Below are positions 46,780-55,621 of a DNA stretch of 64,000 bases, piece after piece (within the stretch, counting starts at the first letter, position 1; every line of letters begins with the position of its first letter). The notes beneath the pieces are model-generated. The model searched no databases, was not told where the DNA came from, and saw only the letters and a list, made by a program, of their open reading frames with translations. The position numbers and the translations under genes were made by a program. Origin of the DNA: Oligosphaera ethanolica (GTDB taxonomy: Bacteria > Verrucomicrobiota > Lentisphaeria > Oligosphaerales > Oligosphaeraceae); contig NZ_JAUSVL010000001.1 in the NCBI RefSeq assembly GCF_030814695.1, positions 2,144,227 to 2,208,226 of the forward strand, in the 5' to 3' direction.

Positions 46780-48567
46780 ATGTTTCGCATCCGCAGAGTC
46801 TTTGATGACATTTCGCCGGTCAACCAGCTCATATTGACGCAGGCCCAGGACTTGCTGCGGGAGCTGTTTGCCGGCCTGGAGCACAAGAAGATCGACCGTA
46901 TTCCGGAAGTCCTGCGGCACCCGCTCAAATACGGCTTTCGGACGATACTCTACGTCGCCGAGGATCAGCGACAGCAGCTGTTGGGTCTGGCCCTGCTCGA
47001 CCACGACGCCGGGCTGTCCTTCGCGTATCTGGACTACCTGGCCAGCGCAAGTCGCCTGGCTGGCCGTGGCGTGGGCGGCGCTCTGTACGACCGCGTTCGC
47101 AGCGAGGCGCTGTCGCTGGGCGTGAAGGGACTGTTTTACGAATGCCTGCCAGACGACCCGGCGCTATGCCGCGACCCGGCCATTCTCAAACAGAATCGCG
47201 CGCGACTGCGCTTCTACGAGCGCTACGGCGCGCGACCCATCGCCGGCACGGCCTACGAAACGCCGGTCAAAGTCGGCGGCGACAATCCGCCATACCTGGT
47301 CTTTGACGACCTCGGCCAAAGCACGACGCTACGACCGGATTACGTTCGCGACGTCGTCAAGGCGATCTTGCAACGCAAGTACCCGGAGCTCTGTGGCCCG
47401 GAGTACATCCGCATGGTGCTGGCGTCCATCAAAGACGACCCGGTGCGACTACGGGGGCCGCGCTACAACGGCGCGCGTGACAACGCCGAGAAAAGCGCGG
47501 CGCCCAGCCCGTCGACGTTGCGCCGCATCGCCGTGGTGGTCAGCGACCAGCATGAGATCCACCATGTCCACGAGCGCGGCTATGTCGAGTCGCCGGCGCG
47601 GGTAAAGACCATCCGGCAGGCGTTAGCAAGCAGCGACGCCTTCACCGAGCTGCCGCCGGCGCATTTTCCCGACGAGGCGATTATTGCGGTGCACGACCCG
47701 GGCTACGTCCAGTATTTCAAGCGGGTTTCAGCCCAGATTGATGACCGCACGCCCTTGTATCCCTACGTCTTTCCGCTGCGCAATCGCTCGCGGCCACCGC
47801 AGGACCTGCCGATCCGCGCCGGCTACTATTGTTTGGACACCTTCACGCCCATCAGTCGCCATGCCTACATCGCCGCGCGCCGCGCCGTGGACTGCGCGCT
47901 CACCGCCGCGCAGGAAGTCCTCGCCGGCCGCAAGATCGCCTATGCGCTGGTGCGGCCGCCCGGCCATCATGCCGAGCGTGGTGTCTTCGGCGGCTTCTGC
48001 TACTTCAACAACGCCGCCATCGCCGCGCAATACCTCAGCCCCTTTGGTCGCATCGCCATGCTGGACATCGACTACCACCACGGTAATGGCCAGCAGGACA
48101 TCTTCTTTAAACGGGCAGACGTCTTCACGCAGTCCATTCACGGCCATCCACGCTTTGCTTATCCTTATTTCACCGGTTTTGCCGACGAAACCGGCGAGGA
48201 CGCCGGCCGCGGCTTTAACCATAATTATCCCCTGCCAGAGAAAATCAGTCCGGAGCTCTACCTGCAGACTCTCGGCAAGGCCCTCCGGCGCGTGCGCGAA
48301 TTCAAGCCGGCCTACCTGCTGGTCTGCCTCGGGCTGGACACCGCCGGCGGCGACCCCACGGGCACCTGGGACCTCAAAGCCGCGGATTTCAGCGCCGTCG
48401 GCAAGGCCATCGGCCAACTGGGCCTGCCGACACTGGTCGTCCAGGAAGGCGGCTATCGCCGCGGCGCCCTCGGCAGCTGCGCCAAAGCATTCCTCCTCGG
48501 CCTCCGGGACGGACAGGGCCCCCAGACCGCACAAAATCCCCCCCCGACAAAAAACGCCCGTGAGTAA
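46780..48567 (+). CDS. GNAT acetyltransferase-histone-deacetylase-family fusion
   Basis: Residues 1-185 form a GNAT fold with the acetyl-CoA loop RGVGGALYDRV (96-106) and the C-terminal RFYERYGARPI strand. Residues about 248-575 form a class II-type deacetylase/acetylpolyamine amidohydrolase domain with VRPPGHHAERGVFGGFCYFN (H396, H397), zinc ligands D431 and H433 in DIDYHHGNG and D520 in LGLDTAGGD, and the catalytic-tyrosine EGGYRRG near the end. Both active sites look complete. The protein could add and remove acetyl groups on related substrates such as polyamines or lysine side chains; this is inference. GGGGG lies upstream of ATG. Cytoplasmic. Confidence 0.9.
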   Translation: MFRIRRVFDDISPVNQLILTQAQDLLRELFAGLEHKKIDRIPEVLRHPLKYGFRTILYVAEDQRQQLLGLALLDHDAGLSFAYLDYLASASRLAGRGVGGALYDRVRSEALSLGVKGLFYECLPDDPALCRDPAILKQNRARLRFYERYGARPIAGTAYETPVKVGGDNPPYLVFDDLGQSTTLRPDYVRDVVKAILQRKYPELCGPEYIRMVLASIKDDPVRLRGPRYNGARDNAEKSAAPSPSTLRRIAVVVSDQHEIHHVHERGYVESPARVKTIRQALASSDAFTELPPAHFPDEAIIAVHDPGYVQYFKRVSAQIDDRTPLYPYVFPLRNRSRPPQDLPIRAGYYCLDTFTPISRHAYIAARRAVDCALTAAQEVLAGRKIAYALVRPPGHHAERGVFGGFCYFNNAAIAAQYLSPFGRIAMLDIDYHHGNGQQDIFFKRADVFTQSIHGHPRFAYPYFTGFADETGEDAGRGFNHNYPLPEKISPELYLQTLGKALRRVREFKPAYLLVCLGLDTAGGDPTGTWDLKAADFSAVGKAIGQLGLPTLVVQEGGYRRGALGSCAKAFLLGLRDGQGPQTAQNPPPTKNARE

Positions 48568-48581
48568 CCCACCCGAAGCCG

Positions 48582-49070
48582 GCAATCGGTCAGTAACCAC
48601 CCCGGTGGGGAAAACACCGGGGACAATTTGCAGGAAACCCACGGCCAGTCGCCGCCCAGCCAGTCGACCTTGATTTCCGCTGACCTTTGCGGCAGCGTGT
48701 TTCATAGGAGTAACCACCCCGGTGGGGAAAACACCGGGGACAATTTGCAGGAAACCCACGGCCCGCCGCCGCCCAGCCATTCGACCTTGATTTCCGCCGA
48801 CCTTTGCGGCAGCGGGTTTCATCGGAGTGATTGATAATTAAGTCATCGAGCCTGGTGCGGAGTGAAGCGTGCCGGTTTCCCTGGCCGCGAAGCGGCAGAA
48901 GCGCTGAAAGCGCGAAGCATACCAGCCCAGGGCAAGCACGCTGAAAGCGTGCGCCGCCCTGGGTAGAACGGCGACTATGTTCGTGTTCCTCGGCCTCTTT
49001 GGCCCCAGTCGGCGAAGCTGACTGGGGCCAAAGAGGCAATGGAACTCCCTTGCTCACCTGGGGGTAATGT
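48582..49070. repeat. Repeat island with left inverted end, copy 4
   Basis: The left end CAATCGGTCAG at about 48583 matches the other elements, and the remainder of that end (TGATTGATAATT, 48828 on) is displaced by two 117-bp units. The palindrome module with GAA loops follows at about 48884-49045. The right end is lost: the sequence after AATGGAACTCCC diverges from the other copies near 49065. The region between the deacetylase and peptidase genes has no supported gene. Confidence 0.6.
48594..48827. repeat. 117-bp direct repeat, two copies
   Basis: 48594-48710 and 48711-48827 are near-identical. Each begins TAACCACCCCGGTGGGG and ends TTTCATAGGAG or TTTCATCGGAG, and each contains the GACCTTTGCGGCAGCG segment. 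A third, slightly shorter copy lies at about 54506-54615 and a 40-bp fragment at 54985-55024. Confidence 0.9.
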
Positions 49071-49154
49071 CAGAGGCTTACCGGTCGGCACAACGCCACG
49101 GCGTTTGCAGGACCGCCGCAGTGCATTACAGTGTGCTGTTCCGGGGAGAAAGCC

Positions 49155-49269
49155 CAGCACGAAGGACCTACGCAATGACCATACGACTCTTGCGTTCTGT
49201 GGGGCACGGCTTGCCGTGCCCTGCGCCAAGCAGCACGAAGGACCTACGCAATGACCATACGACTCTTGC
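49155..49269 (+). repeat. Duplicated translation start region of the M14 peptidase gene
   Basis: A 39-bp sequence occurs at 49155-49193 and again at 49231-49269. It contains GAAGGACCTACGCAATGACC, that is the ribosome-binding site and the first codons of the peptidase. The 37 bases between the copies hold the palindrome GGCACGGCTTGCCGTGCC. Confidence 0.9.
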
Positions 49270-50420
49270 CCGTAATCCTGGCAGTGGCCTGCGCCGGCTG
49301 CCTGAGCCCGCAACAGCAATGCACATCTGAGGAAGCGACCATGGCATCACTGCGCGACGCATATCAAAACCTCCGTTTCCCGCAATCTGAATATGGCGGC
49401 CAGGCGCCGCGGCCGTCGTGGTGGCGCTGCCGGCCGGAAGAAATCGCCGACCTCTGCCTGGGCGTCAAGAAGGGCCGCTGCGAAGTCATTGGCCAGACCG
49501 CGGCGGGCTTTCCGCTTTTCGCCGTCTTGTATGGCGAGTTCAACGACGGCGGACCACGGCAAAGCACGTGGGCGGCGTCGTCGTCATCGGATGCGTATGA
49601 GTGCTATTATGGCCAACCGGAGAAGCAGACGATTGTCTGGGCAACAGGCTTTCACGGCGCCGAGCCCGAAGGCGTGGTCGCAACGCTGAACATGATTCAA
49701 CTGCTGGAAACCGGCAAGGATCTACGCGGCCGCAGCTACCCGAAGCTGCTGGAGCTCGTATCGCAGTTCCGCATCATCTTCCTGCCCTGTGTGAACATGG
49801 ACGGCCGGGCCATCTCGCCGGACCACCTGCAGGGCACCGACAAAGTGACCTTCCGCAAGGCCTGCCAGGGCGAATGGCTCGACGGCCAGCCCATCGAGTG
49901 GCGAGAAAGCAAGCGCTACTTCCCCCTGCCGCTGGATCGCGTCAAACACCCCGGCGGCTACCCCAATGCCGATGGCTTCAACATCATGCACGACGCCACC
50001 CCGGGCAATATCCGCACACCCGAAGCGCGAGCCATGCTGGAGCTCATTGAGCGCTATGGGGTGGATTTCTTCTTCAACGGCCATTCCTGCGAGGGCAAAC
50101 CGTTCATGATCATGCCGTCAGAGATCAACTACCAGGCACACGTCGAACGGGGCCTTGAACTGGCCGACGCCATCAACGCCCGTCTGGTCGAGGCCGGCCT
50201 GCGCAGCGGCATGCCCAAAAAGGCGGCGACGCGGACCCTCAACTTCAACAATCTCGTGTCGCTCACCAGCGGCGGCCTGGCGCTGTCCAACGAGCTTAAT
50301 TCATGGGCGGAGAGCTTCGACGACATGATTGAGCCCAATTTCATCATCATGGAAGTCATCCTCGCAAGTGCGCTCAAAGAGCCCCTCGCCGACCGCGCGG
50401 CACTCCTCCGCGGGAAATAA
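49251..50420 (+). CDS. M14-family zinc carboxypeptidase, putative lipoprotein
   Basis: The 389-residue protein starts with a short hydrophobic leader ending in CAGC; C17 is a plausible lipidation site, so it may be anchored in the envelope. Zinc ligands H135 and E138 lie in GFHGAEPEG (HxxE) and the third ligand H278 in FNGHSCEGKPF, the normal M14 spacing. FLPCVNMDGR matches the substrate-binding Asn-Pro/Met-Asp-Gly-Arg segment of the family. It would trim C-terminal residues of peptides, possibly cell-wall peptides. Translation start is supported by GAAGGA. A duplicate of the start region lies 76 bases upstream. Confidence 0.85.
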   Translation: MTIRLLPVILAVACAGCLSPQQQCTSEEATMASLRDAYQNLRFPQSEYGGQAPRPSWWRCRPEEIADLCLGVKKGRCEVIGQTAAGFPLFAVLYGEFNDGGPRQSTWAASSSSDAYECYYGQPEKQTIVWATGFHGAEPEGVVATLNMIQLLETGKDLRGRSYPKLLELVSQFRIIFLPCVNMDGRAISPDHLQGTDKVTFRKACQGEWLDGQPIEWRESKRYFPLPLDRVKHPGGYPNADGFNIMHDATPGNIRTPEARAMLELIERYGVDFFFNGHSCEGKPFMIMPSEINYQAHVERGLELADAINARLVEAGLRSGMPKKAATRTLNFNNLVSLTSGGLALSNELNSWAESFDDMIEPNFIIMEVILASALKEPLADRAALLRGK

Positions 50421-50452
50421 GGCGGCGCGCCAAACACGAGCGGCGGCAGCCC

Positions 50453-50520
50453 CCCCCCAAAAAAAAACGCCGTCGCGCCCCTGCCGTGCATCAGCTGCAC
50501 GGCAGGGGCGCGACGGCGTT
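50453..50520. terminator. Strong hairpin between convergent genes
   Basis: A near-perfect stem of about 24 bp (AACGCCGTCGCGCCCCTGCC on the left arm) closes on a four-base loop at about 50491-50494. It is preceded by a run of A, which is a T-run for the minus-strand gene at 50539-51366. It probably terminates that gene and can also stop transcription from the peptidase gene. Confidence 0.85.
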
Positions 50521-50538
50521 ATGGGGATATGTGCTCGT

Positions 50539-51366
50539 TCAGCGGGCTTTTTTCTGGTCGAGGCGATTCATAAAGGTGACGAAGGCCGGGAAGGCCATTT
50601 CGGGCTCGGCCAGCTCGGGGTGCCACTTCTTCTCCCATTCGAAGGAGAAATAGCCCTTGTATTTATCATCCTGGAGCTGCTTGATGATCTTCTCCAGCGG
50701 GATGTCGCCTTCGCCGAGCATGCAGAGCTTGAACTGCCCGTTCTCGCCGCGCTGGTAGTCCTTGATATGGACGTGTTTGAGCTTGGGCTTGATCAGCTGG
50801 TAGAAGGGCATGAAGTCGTCGCCACAGGTCTTGTCGCTGTGCTGGACATCCCAGAGGATACCGAAGGCCTTGTTGCTCTTGAGGGCCTTGACGATGGGCT
50901 CAATTACCTCGACGCTGTTGAAATTGCCGTGGATCTCCAGATTGACATCGACGCCCTTGGCCGCGCCGTAGTCGCTGAGGTCCTTCAGGGCGGCAATGAC
51001 GCGCTCAATAATCGCGTCGCGCTGGGCCGGGTCCTTGATCTGGTCGCCAAAGACGCGGATGGCCGGAATGCCCATGCGCTGGCAAATGTCAATGGCGCGC
51101 TTGGCGGCGGCCACGTTGGCCGCGCAGGTCTTCTCGTCATGAAAATTGGCGGAGGTGCCAAAGCCAGCCCATTTGAGGCCGAAGCGATCCATGAGCTTCT
51201 GGGTCTCGGCCATGTTCTCAGGTGCGAACCAGCTGATTTTCTCGGCGTCCATTTCGCCGTCGAGGCCACGGACTTCCAGGCCTTTAACCCCGCAGATGCT
51301 GAGTTCCGTCAGGACCTTCATGAAATTCCACTCTGGGCATCCCAGTGTCGATATTGCCAGTTTCAT
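50539..51366 (-). CDS. Sugar phosphate isomerase/epimerase-like TIM-barrel protein
   Basis: The 275-residue protein begins MKLAISTLGCPEW, the usual first strand of AP-endonuclease-2/xylose-isomerase-like barrels. Metal-binding acidic residues fall at the ends of strands in NLEIHGNF (about 138-145), GILWDVQHSD, HVHIKDY and FSFEWEKKWHPELAEP. Family members isomerise or epimerise sugars or inositol derivatives in the cytoplasm. ATG at 51366 is chosen; a GTG two codons earlier is an alternative. It runs toward the strong hairpin at 50453-50520. Confidence 0.85.
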   Translation of the reverse strand: MKLAISTLGCPEWNFMKVLTELSICGVKGLEVRGLDGEMDAEKISWFAPENMAETQKLMDRFGLKWAGFGTSANFHDEKTCAANVAAAKRAIDICQRMGIPAIRVFGDQIKDPAQRDAIIERVIAALKDLSDYGAAKGVDVNLEIHGNFNSVEVIEPIVKALKSNKAFGILWDVQHSDKTCGDDFMPFYQLIKPKLKHVHIKDYQRGENGQFKLCMLGEGDIPLEKIIKQLQDDKYKGYFSFEWEKKWHPELAEPEMAFPAFVTFMNRLDQKKAR

Positions 51367-51566
51367 AACCACCCCGTCGTTGTTGCGCGCTCAACTGCTT
51401 TTATGCCGGCTGCGGTGTCGTGCCGCCGGCGTGTGTGATTTATACGTGAAAGATGTACATTACCGCGACAAGGCCGCCGATACAATCAGCCCAGGGGGCC
51501 AAAAACGGGTTTCGTGGAGCTGCAGAACAAGCCGTTTGGCGACGCAATGAAGGAGCATGACGAGGC

Positions 51567-52355
51567 ATGGCAACGAGTCGTTATCATTCCCTGACGGCCC
51601 TCTCTGAGGACTGGGACCAGGTCATCATCACGGCGCATCGCGGCGCCAGTGGCTGCTATCCGGAAAACTGCGCGCTAGCCATGCGCAAGGCGGTAGAGTG
51701 GGGCTGCGACATGATCGAGTTCGACCTGCGCATGACCAAGGACTGCGTGCCCGTCCTGCTGCATGACGCCACCCTCGACCGCACGTCCAATCTGCAAGGG
51801 CCGCCCGCGAACTACACCCTCGCGGAACTCAAACAGGGCAATTTCTCCCACCAAAACGCTCCAGATCAGCCGCCGCGCGCCGCCACCTACGCGGAGATGC
51901 CCATCGCCAGTTTTGAGGACATCCTGCGGGAGTTCCGCGGCCGCGTCGGCATGAACATCCAGGTCTATGCCGGCGCGGCCGGCATCGCCGAAATCTGCCG
52001 CCTGTACTTGCAGTACGACATGGTCGACCACGGCTATCTCACCCTGGCGTCGCTGGACGAGATCAAGGCCGTCCGCGCCATCAATCCGGCCATTGAAATC
52101 TGCTACACGCCGCCGTGGCAAGAGCGTGGCAATCCCGACCAGCTGCGCCTCTGCAAAGAGCTCGGCTGCCGCTTTGTGCAACCAGTCGCCGCGCATAGCG
52201 GGCCGGAATGCTACGCGCTCTGCAGGGAGCTCGGCCTGCGCGCCAATGCGTTCTACTCCGACACCGACGTCGGCAACCGCCGGCTTCTCGCCCAAGGCGC
52301 CACCGGCTGGCTCAGCAACCGCGCCGATATCGGCCTGTACACCATCGGGCGCTAA
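51567..52355 (+). CDS. Glycerophosphodiester phosphodiesterase family protein
   Basis: The 262-residue protein has the GDPD signature: AHRGASGCYPENCALAM (catalytic H and metal-binding E, about 24-40), EFDLRMTKDCVPVLLHDATLDRTSN (about 51-75; E and D metal ligands, catalytic H) and a late GTG/NRADI-like end (WLSNRADIG). It hydrolyses glycerophosphodiesters to glycerol-3-phosphate and an alcohol. There is no signal peptide, so it is cytoplasmic (UgpQ-like). It is convergent with the GH32-like gene, with only nine bases between the stops. Confidence 0.88.
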   Translation: MATSRYHSLTALSEDWDQVIITAHRGASGCYPENCALAMRKAVEWGCDMIEFDLRMTKDCVPVLLHDATLDRTSNLQGPPANYTLAELKQGNFSHQNAPDQPPRAATYAEMPIASFEDILREFRGRVGMNIQVYAGAAGIAEICRLYLQYDMVDHGYLTLASLDEIKAVRAINPAIEICYTPPWQERGNPDQLRLCKELGCRFVQPVAAHSGPECYALCRELGLRANAFYSDTDVGNRRLLAQGATGWLSNRADIGLYTIGR

Positions 52356-52364
52356 CGACGACGG

Positions 52365-54329
52365 TCAATCCGCGCGCAGCGGTGCAATCCTGAACTCGGC
52401 GACCGCCGTGGCACTTTCCGCCAGCAACTCGACACGACGCGGCCGCAGCCCCGGCCGGCACGTGATCATTGTCTGCTGGCCGGCGAATTCCGCGTCGAGG
52501 ATGCAGCCCCCCAGTTTGTTGTCGACCATCACCAACAGACGCAACGCGGTGGGCGTGTTGGCAGCGAGGACATTCTCCCGGCAGAAATTGCGGCCGCGCA
52601 TATGGGTATTTGGCAGCTTGTGGAAGCTCTTGACGTCGGGATTTTGCGCACAGAGCTCGCGAGCGCTGGGCAGGGCTTCGGCAAGCGCACCATCGGGGCA
52701 TTGATCATGCCACTGGGCGCGGCCGCGTGCGAAATCCAGCTGCAATTCACAGCATTGGCCGCCGTCGCCATAAACACGCAGGGCAAAGCGCCCGGGTGCC
52801 GTCGGCGGTGGCGTAATGCGCATGCTCAGCAGCAGCGACTGCGCGGGCAGATCGCGATTGAAACGGGGCGTTGCCGGCCCGATAACGGTGCTTTCGGCGA
52901 TGATGTCCGTTGGTGCGGTGTCAGGCGTGGCTTCGGGCAGCCATTTCATGCCGAGGTTGCCGTCAGGGAGCTGGATCAGTTCGCGCAGCACCAGGTGTCC
53001 GCCCCAGCCATTGCCGGCGAGCCACCCGGCCAGGACACGGCGGTCGCCAGTGAATGCCGCGACCATGGGCACGCCAAGGCCGTCATAGAGATCATGCCCC
53101 TCGGCGGCGAGATCGCGGTAAGGGCCAAGCGGGCCGTCGTCGCTGACAAAGAAGCCCGAGAAGCCCCCGAGGACGTAGTCACGACCATGCCAGGTGAAAT
53201 AGCACTGGCATTCCGAACTGTTGCGCATGGCGGCGCCGCCGCCGCTGGGCGGGAAGGACGGATTCACGCAGCGCCAGGCGCCAATGCGGTCCGAGAGCCA
53301 AGTGCCTTCCAGGCCATAGCCGGCAAAAAGCAGCAGCCGGCCGGCGGGCAGGGCGTAGATGCTGGGATTTTCGCAGGGATGAATGACCTCGCCGCTCTTG
53401 CGAAAGCTGATGCCGTCGTCGCTGTAGGCGCAGAGGGTGCCTGCGGGCACGCCGGGCAGCTCATCGCGAGTGAAAACGCCGCTATGGCCATGGGCGGCAA
53501 GGTAGTCACGCTGAACCCGGACGGACTCGCGCGCGGATGCGTCCATGCGCGCCGAGTGCATACCGTAGGAAAAACAGACGCGGCCGTCCCACAAAAATGG
53601 CGTGCCAGTGCCGATAGTCTCCCACTGTTCGTCAATCCCGATCGCCGTGGGATGCTCCGTCCAATTCCGCAGGTCGCTGGAAGAGAGATGGGCGAAGTAA
53701 TGCCCGCCACAGCCAAATTTGCTCGCGTGGTGGCGACGGTCAAGGAGGTAGTAAATGTGAAAAACGCCGGCGTGAAAGAAGGTCACGACGTCGCCAACCC
53801 AGCTGTTGTGACCCGCCGGAGTGTAATACTGCGCCCGCAGGCCCGTCCGCGGCGCCACGGCCGACGGACGCCGCCCCGGGCACGACAAGGCCGGCGCCAT
53901 AACACCCGCCGTCACCCGCATCTCCCCAGCGGCAGGCCGAGCCGGATAGCCGTAGGGGAAATTTTCGTCCATGAGCCAGCCATCGGCGTAGAGCCGCAGG
54001 GCCGCGCCGCTGAAGTCGAGCGAAATTGCGATGTCGCCCTGGTCCGATCGCTGCAGGCAGCGCAGGGGAAAGCCCACGCGAATTTCACGCCACTCGGGGC
54101 GATTGTCGCTATGCACGGTCAGGACTGCCTCCAAAACCGGACAAGAGCCATCAGGGAGAGCGTAGCATTGATAATTCTGCTGGCGATCCCATGCTTGCAG
54201 TGCGGCGTCATCACCCGTCTGACGCAGTAGGAGCACGCAGACGCCGGGAAGGGCGATCAACTCCCCGGCTGGCACATCGCGGCGCAACCGACAGGACAAG
54301 CTAAAATCTTCGCAACGTTTTGGTTCCAT
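52365..54329 (-). CDS. GH32-like five-bladed beta-propeller glycosidase
   Basis: The 654-residue reading (ATG 54329 with GGGGA five bases upstream) has a beta-sandwich-like N-terminal part, then a GH32-type propeller from about residue 170. The usual WMNDPNG start is replaced by WVGDVVTFFHAGVFHIYYLL, keeping the nucleophile Asp, and the EC motif is seen as SSECQCYFTW; the RDP motif is not clear. A C-terminal sandwich ends with a GH32_C-like strand (RPRRVELLAESATAVAEFRI). GH32 enzymes cleave fructans or sucrose; the divergence makes substrate doubtful. The frame extends to 54470 with a segment that could act as a signal peptide but no ribosome-binding site. Confidence 0.78.
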   Translation of the reverse strand: MEPKRCEDFSLSCRLRRDVPAGELIALPGVCVLLLRQTGDDAALQAWDRQQNYQCYALPDGSCPVLEAVLTVHSDNRPEWREIRVGFPLRCLQRSDQGDIAISLDFSGAALRLYADGWLMDENFPYGYPARPAAGEMRVTAGVMAPALSCPGRRPSAVAPRTGLRAQYYTPAGHNSWVGDVVTFFHAGVFHIYYLLDRRHHASKFGCGGHYFAHLSSSDLRNWTEHPTAIGIDEQWETIGTGTPFLWDGRVCFSYGMHSARMDASARESVRVQRDYLAAHGHSGVFTRDELPGVPAGTLCAYSDDGISFRKSGEVIHPCENPSIYALPAGRLLLFAGYGLEGTWLSDRIGAWRCVNPSFPPSGGGAAMRNSSECQCYFTWHGRDYVLGGFSGFFVSDDGPLGPYRDLAAEGHDLYDGLGVPMVAAFTGDRRVLAGWLAGNGWGGHLVLRELIQLPDGNLGMKWLPEATPDTAPTDIIAESTVIGPATPRFNRDLPAQSLLLSMRITPPPTAPGRFALRVYGDGGQCCELQLDFARGRAQWHDQCPDGALAEALPSARELCAQNPDVKSFHKLPNTHMRGRNFCRENVLAANTPTALRLLVMVDNKLGGCILDAEFAGQQTMITCRPGLRPRRVELLAESATAVAEFRIAPLRAD

Positions 54330-54491
54330 ACCATTCCCCGTTTTGATTGCTTGTAGACTTTCGTTGGCTCCCGCGCAGTCGAGCAACGACAGCATCCCCG
54401 CCCACAAAAAGGCTCTGAGAAAGACACTCTGCTCAGCATAACACCGGTTCAAGTCACTGTATAATCCCACGGCATGAATTCATTTTTTTGC

Positions 54492-54989
54492 GTAGTCAGT
54501 CAGTGTACACCCCGGCGCTTCGCTGGGACAATTTGCAGGAAACCCACGGCCCGCCGCCGCCCAACCATCCGACCTTGATTTCCGCCGACCTTTGCGGCAG
54601 CGGGTTTCATAGGAGTGATTGATGTTGGATGCACGATATGCCTCTCTCCGGTGCGGTGAGTCTGGACGTGCCTAGCCAATGTGGCACCCTCCGGGCGCCT
54701 CATCCGGGGATATGCATGGTACGGCCCTCCGGGCCGAACTTGGCCGATCTGGCATTTTATTGCCGCGAAGCGGCAGAAGCGCTGAAAGCGCGAAACATAC
54801 CAGCCCAGGGCAAGCGCGCTGAAAGCGTGCGCCGCCCTGGGTGCAACGGCGACTATATTCGTGTTCCTCGGCCTCTTTGGCCCCAGTCGGCGAAGCTGAC
54901 TGGGGCCAAAGAGGCAATGGAACTCACTTGCATACCCGGGGGTGACGTCGGTGGCATGCCTAGCATCCGTTATCAATCGCTGACCGATT
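54492..54989. repeat. Inverted-repeat-bounded intergenic element, copy 5
   Basis: The left end GTAGTCAGTCAG (54492) is interrupted by a 117-bp-type unit (about 54506-54615) before the rest of the end, TGATTGATG. The right end TTATCAATCGCTGACCGATT lies at 54970-54989. The GAA-loop palindrome module is at about 54762-54926 and aligns closely with those at 7688 and 48884. No gene is supported from 54330 to 55621. Confidence 0.65.
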
Positions 54990-55125
54990 TCCGCCGACCT
55001 TTGCGGCAGCGGGTTTCATAGGAGTCATTGCTACTGGCGGTTCCCGCAACCGGTGGACCTAGGCGCGCTACCGGCAACCCCGGCCGGGAAACACACGCGC
55101 GGCGGTACCGGGATATGTCCTGTGC

Positions 55126-55347
55126 CTCGCGGCTTGCCGCGAGGGTAGCGGGTATGATCGCGGGCCGTCCTGGGCCTCGCGGCTTGCCGCGAGGGTAGCG
55201 GGTATGATCGCGCGCCGGCCTGTGCCTCGCGGCTTGCCGCGAGGGTAGCGGGTATGATCGCGGACCGTCCTGGGCCTCGCGGCTTGCCGCGAGGGTAGCG
55301 GGTATGATCGCGCGCCGGCCTGTGCCTCGCGGCTTGCCGCGAGGGTT
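55126..55347. repeat. 50-bp tandem repeat with palindromic core
   Basis: Copies start at 55126, 55176, 55226, 55276 and 55326 (the last partial). Each holds CTCGCGGCTTGCCGCGAG, a perfect palindrome with a TT centre, followed by GGTAGCGGGTATGATCGCG. The bases before the palindrome alternate TGTGC and TGGGC, so the array grew as 100-bp dimers. Confidence 0.93.
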
Positions 55348-55621
55348 AAGCCGAGGAACACTTGAATAGGATCGTTCGGGTGTCGCGCGAGAAGCTGGCC
55401 TCTCGTAACGGTGCGGGCGAGACGCCCGCACCACGGCCGGAACACGGGCAAGCGACAAGAAGAGCCGCCGGGACGGCGGCGCTCCCAGGAATCCCCAGAC
55501 GGCCCATGGGACCAGCTGGTATCAAGAGAAGGAATGATTGCGCCCCGTAGTAATCGGTCAATCATTGATACTGGCAATTCCCGCAACAGGCGAAGCGAGT
55601 AGCGACCGCGCGCCGTGACGC
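55348..55621. repeat. Composite repeat remnants before the CRISPR array
   Basis: It contains the GCCGCCGGGACGGCGGC palindrome with CTCCCAGGAAT, which also occurs inverted inside the element at 5564-6049, and a solitary left-type element end (TAATCGGTCAATCATTGATAC, about 55552-55572). No coding sequence is supported. The sequence abuts the distal end of the CRISPR array. Confidence 0.5.

Noticed and set aside
48590-49057. Small open frames encoding repeated NQGR/AVGFLQIVP-like peptides
   Set aside because: They are translations of the 117-bp repeats and the palindromic module.
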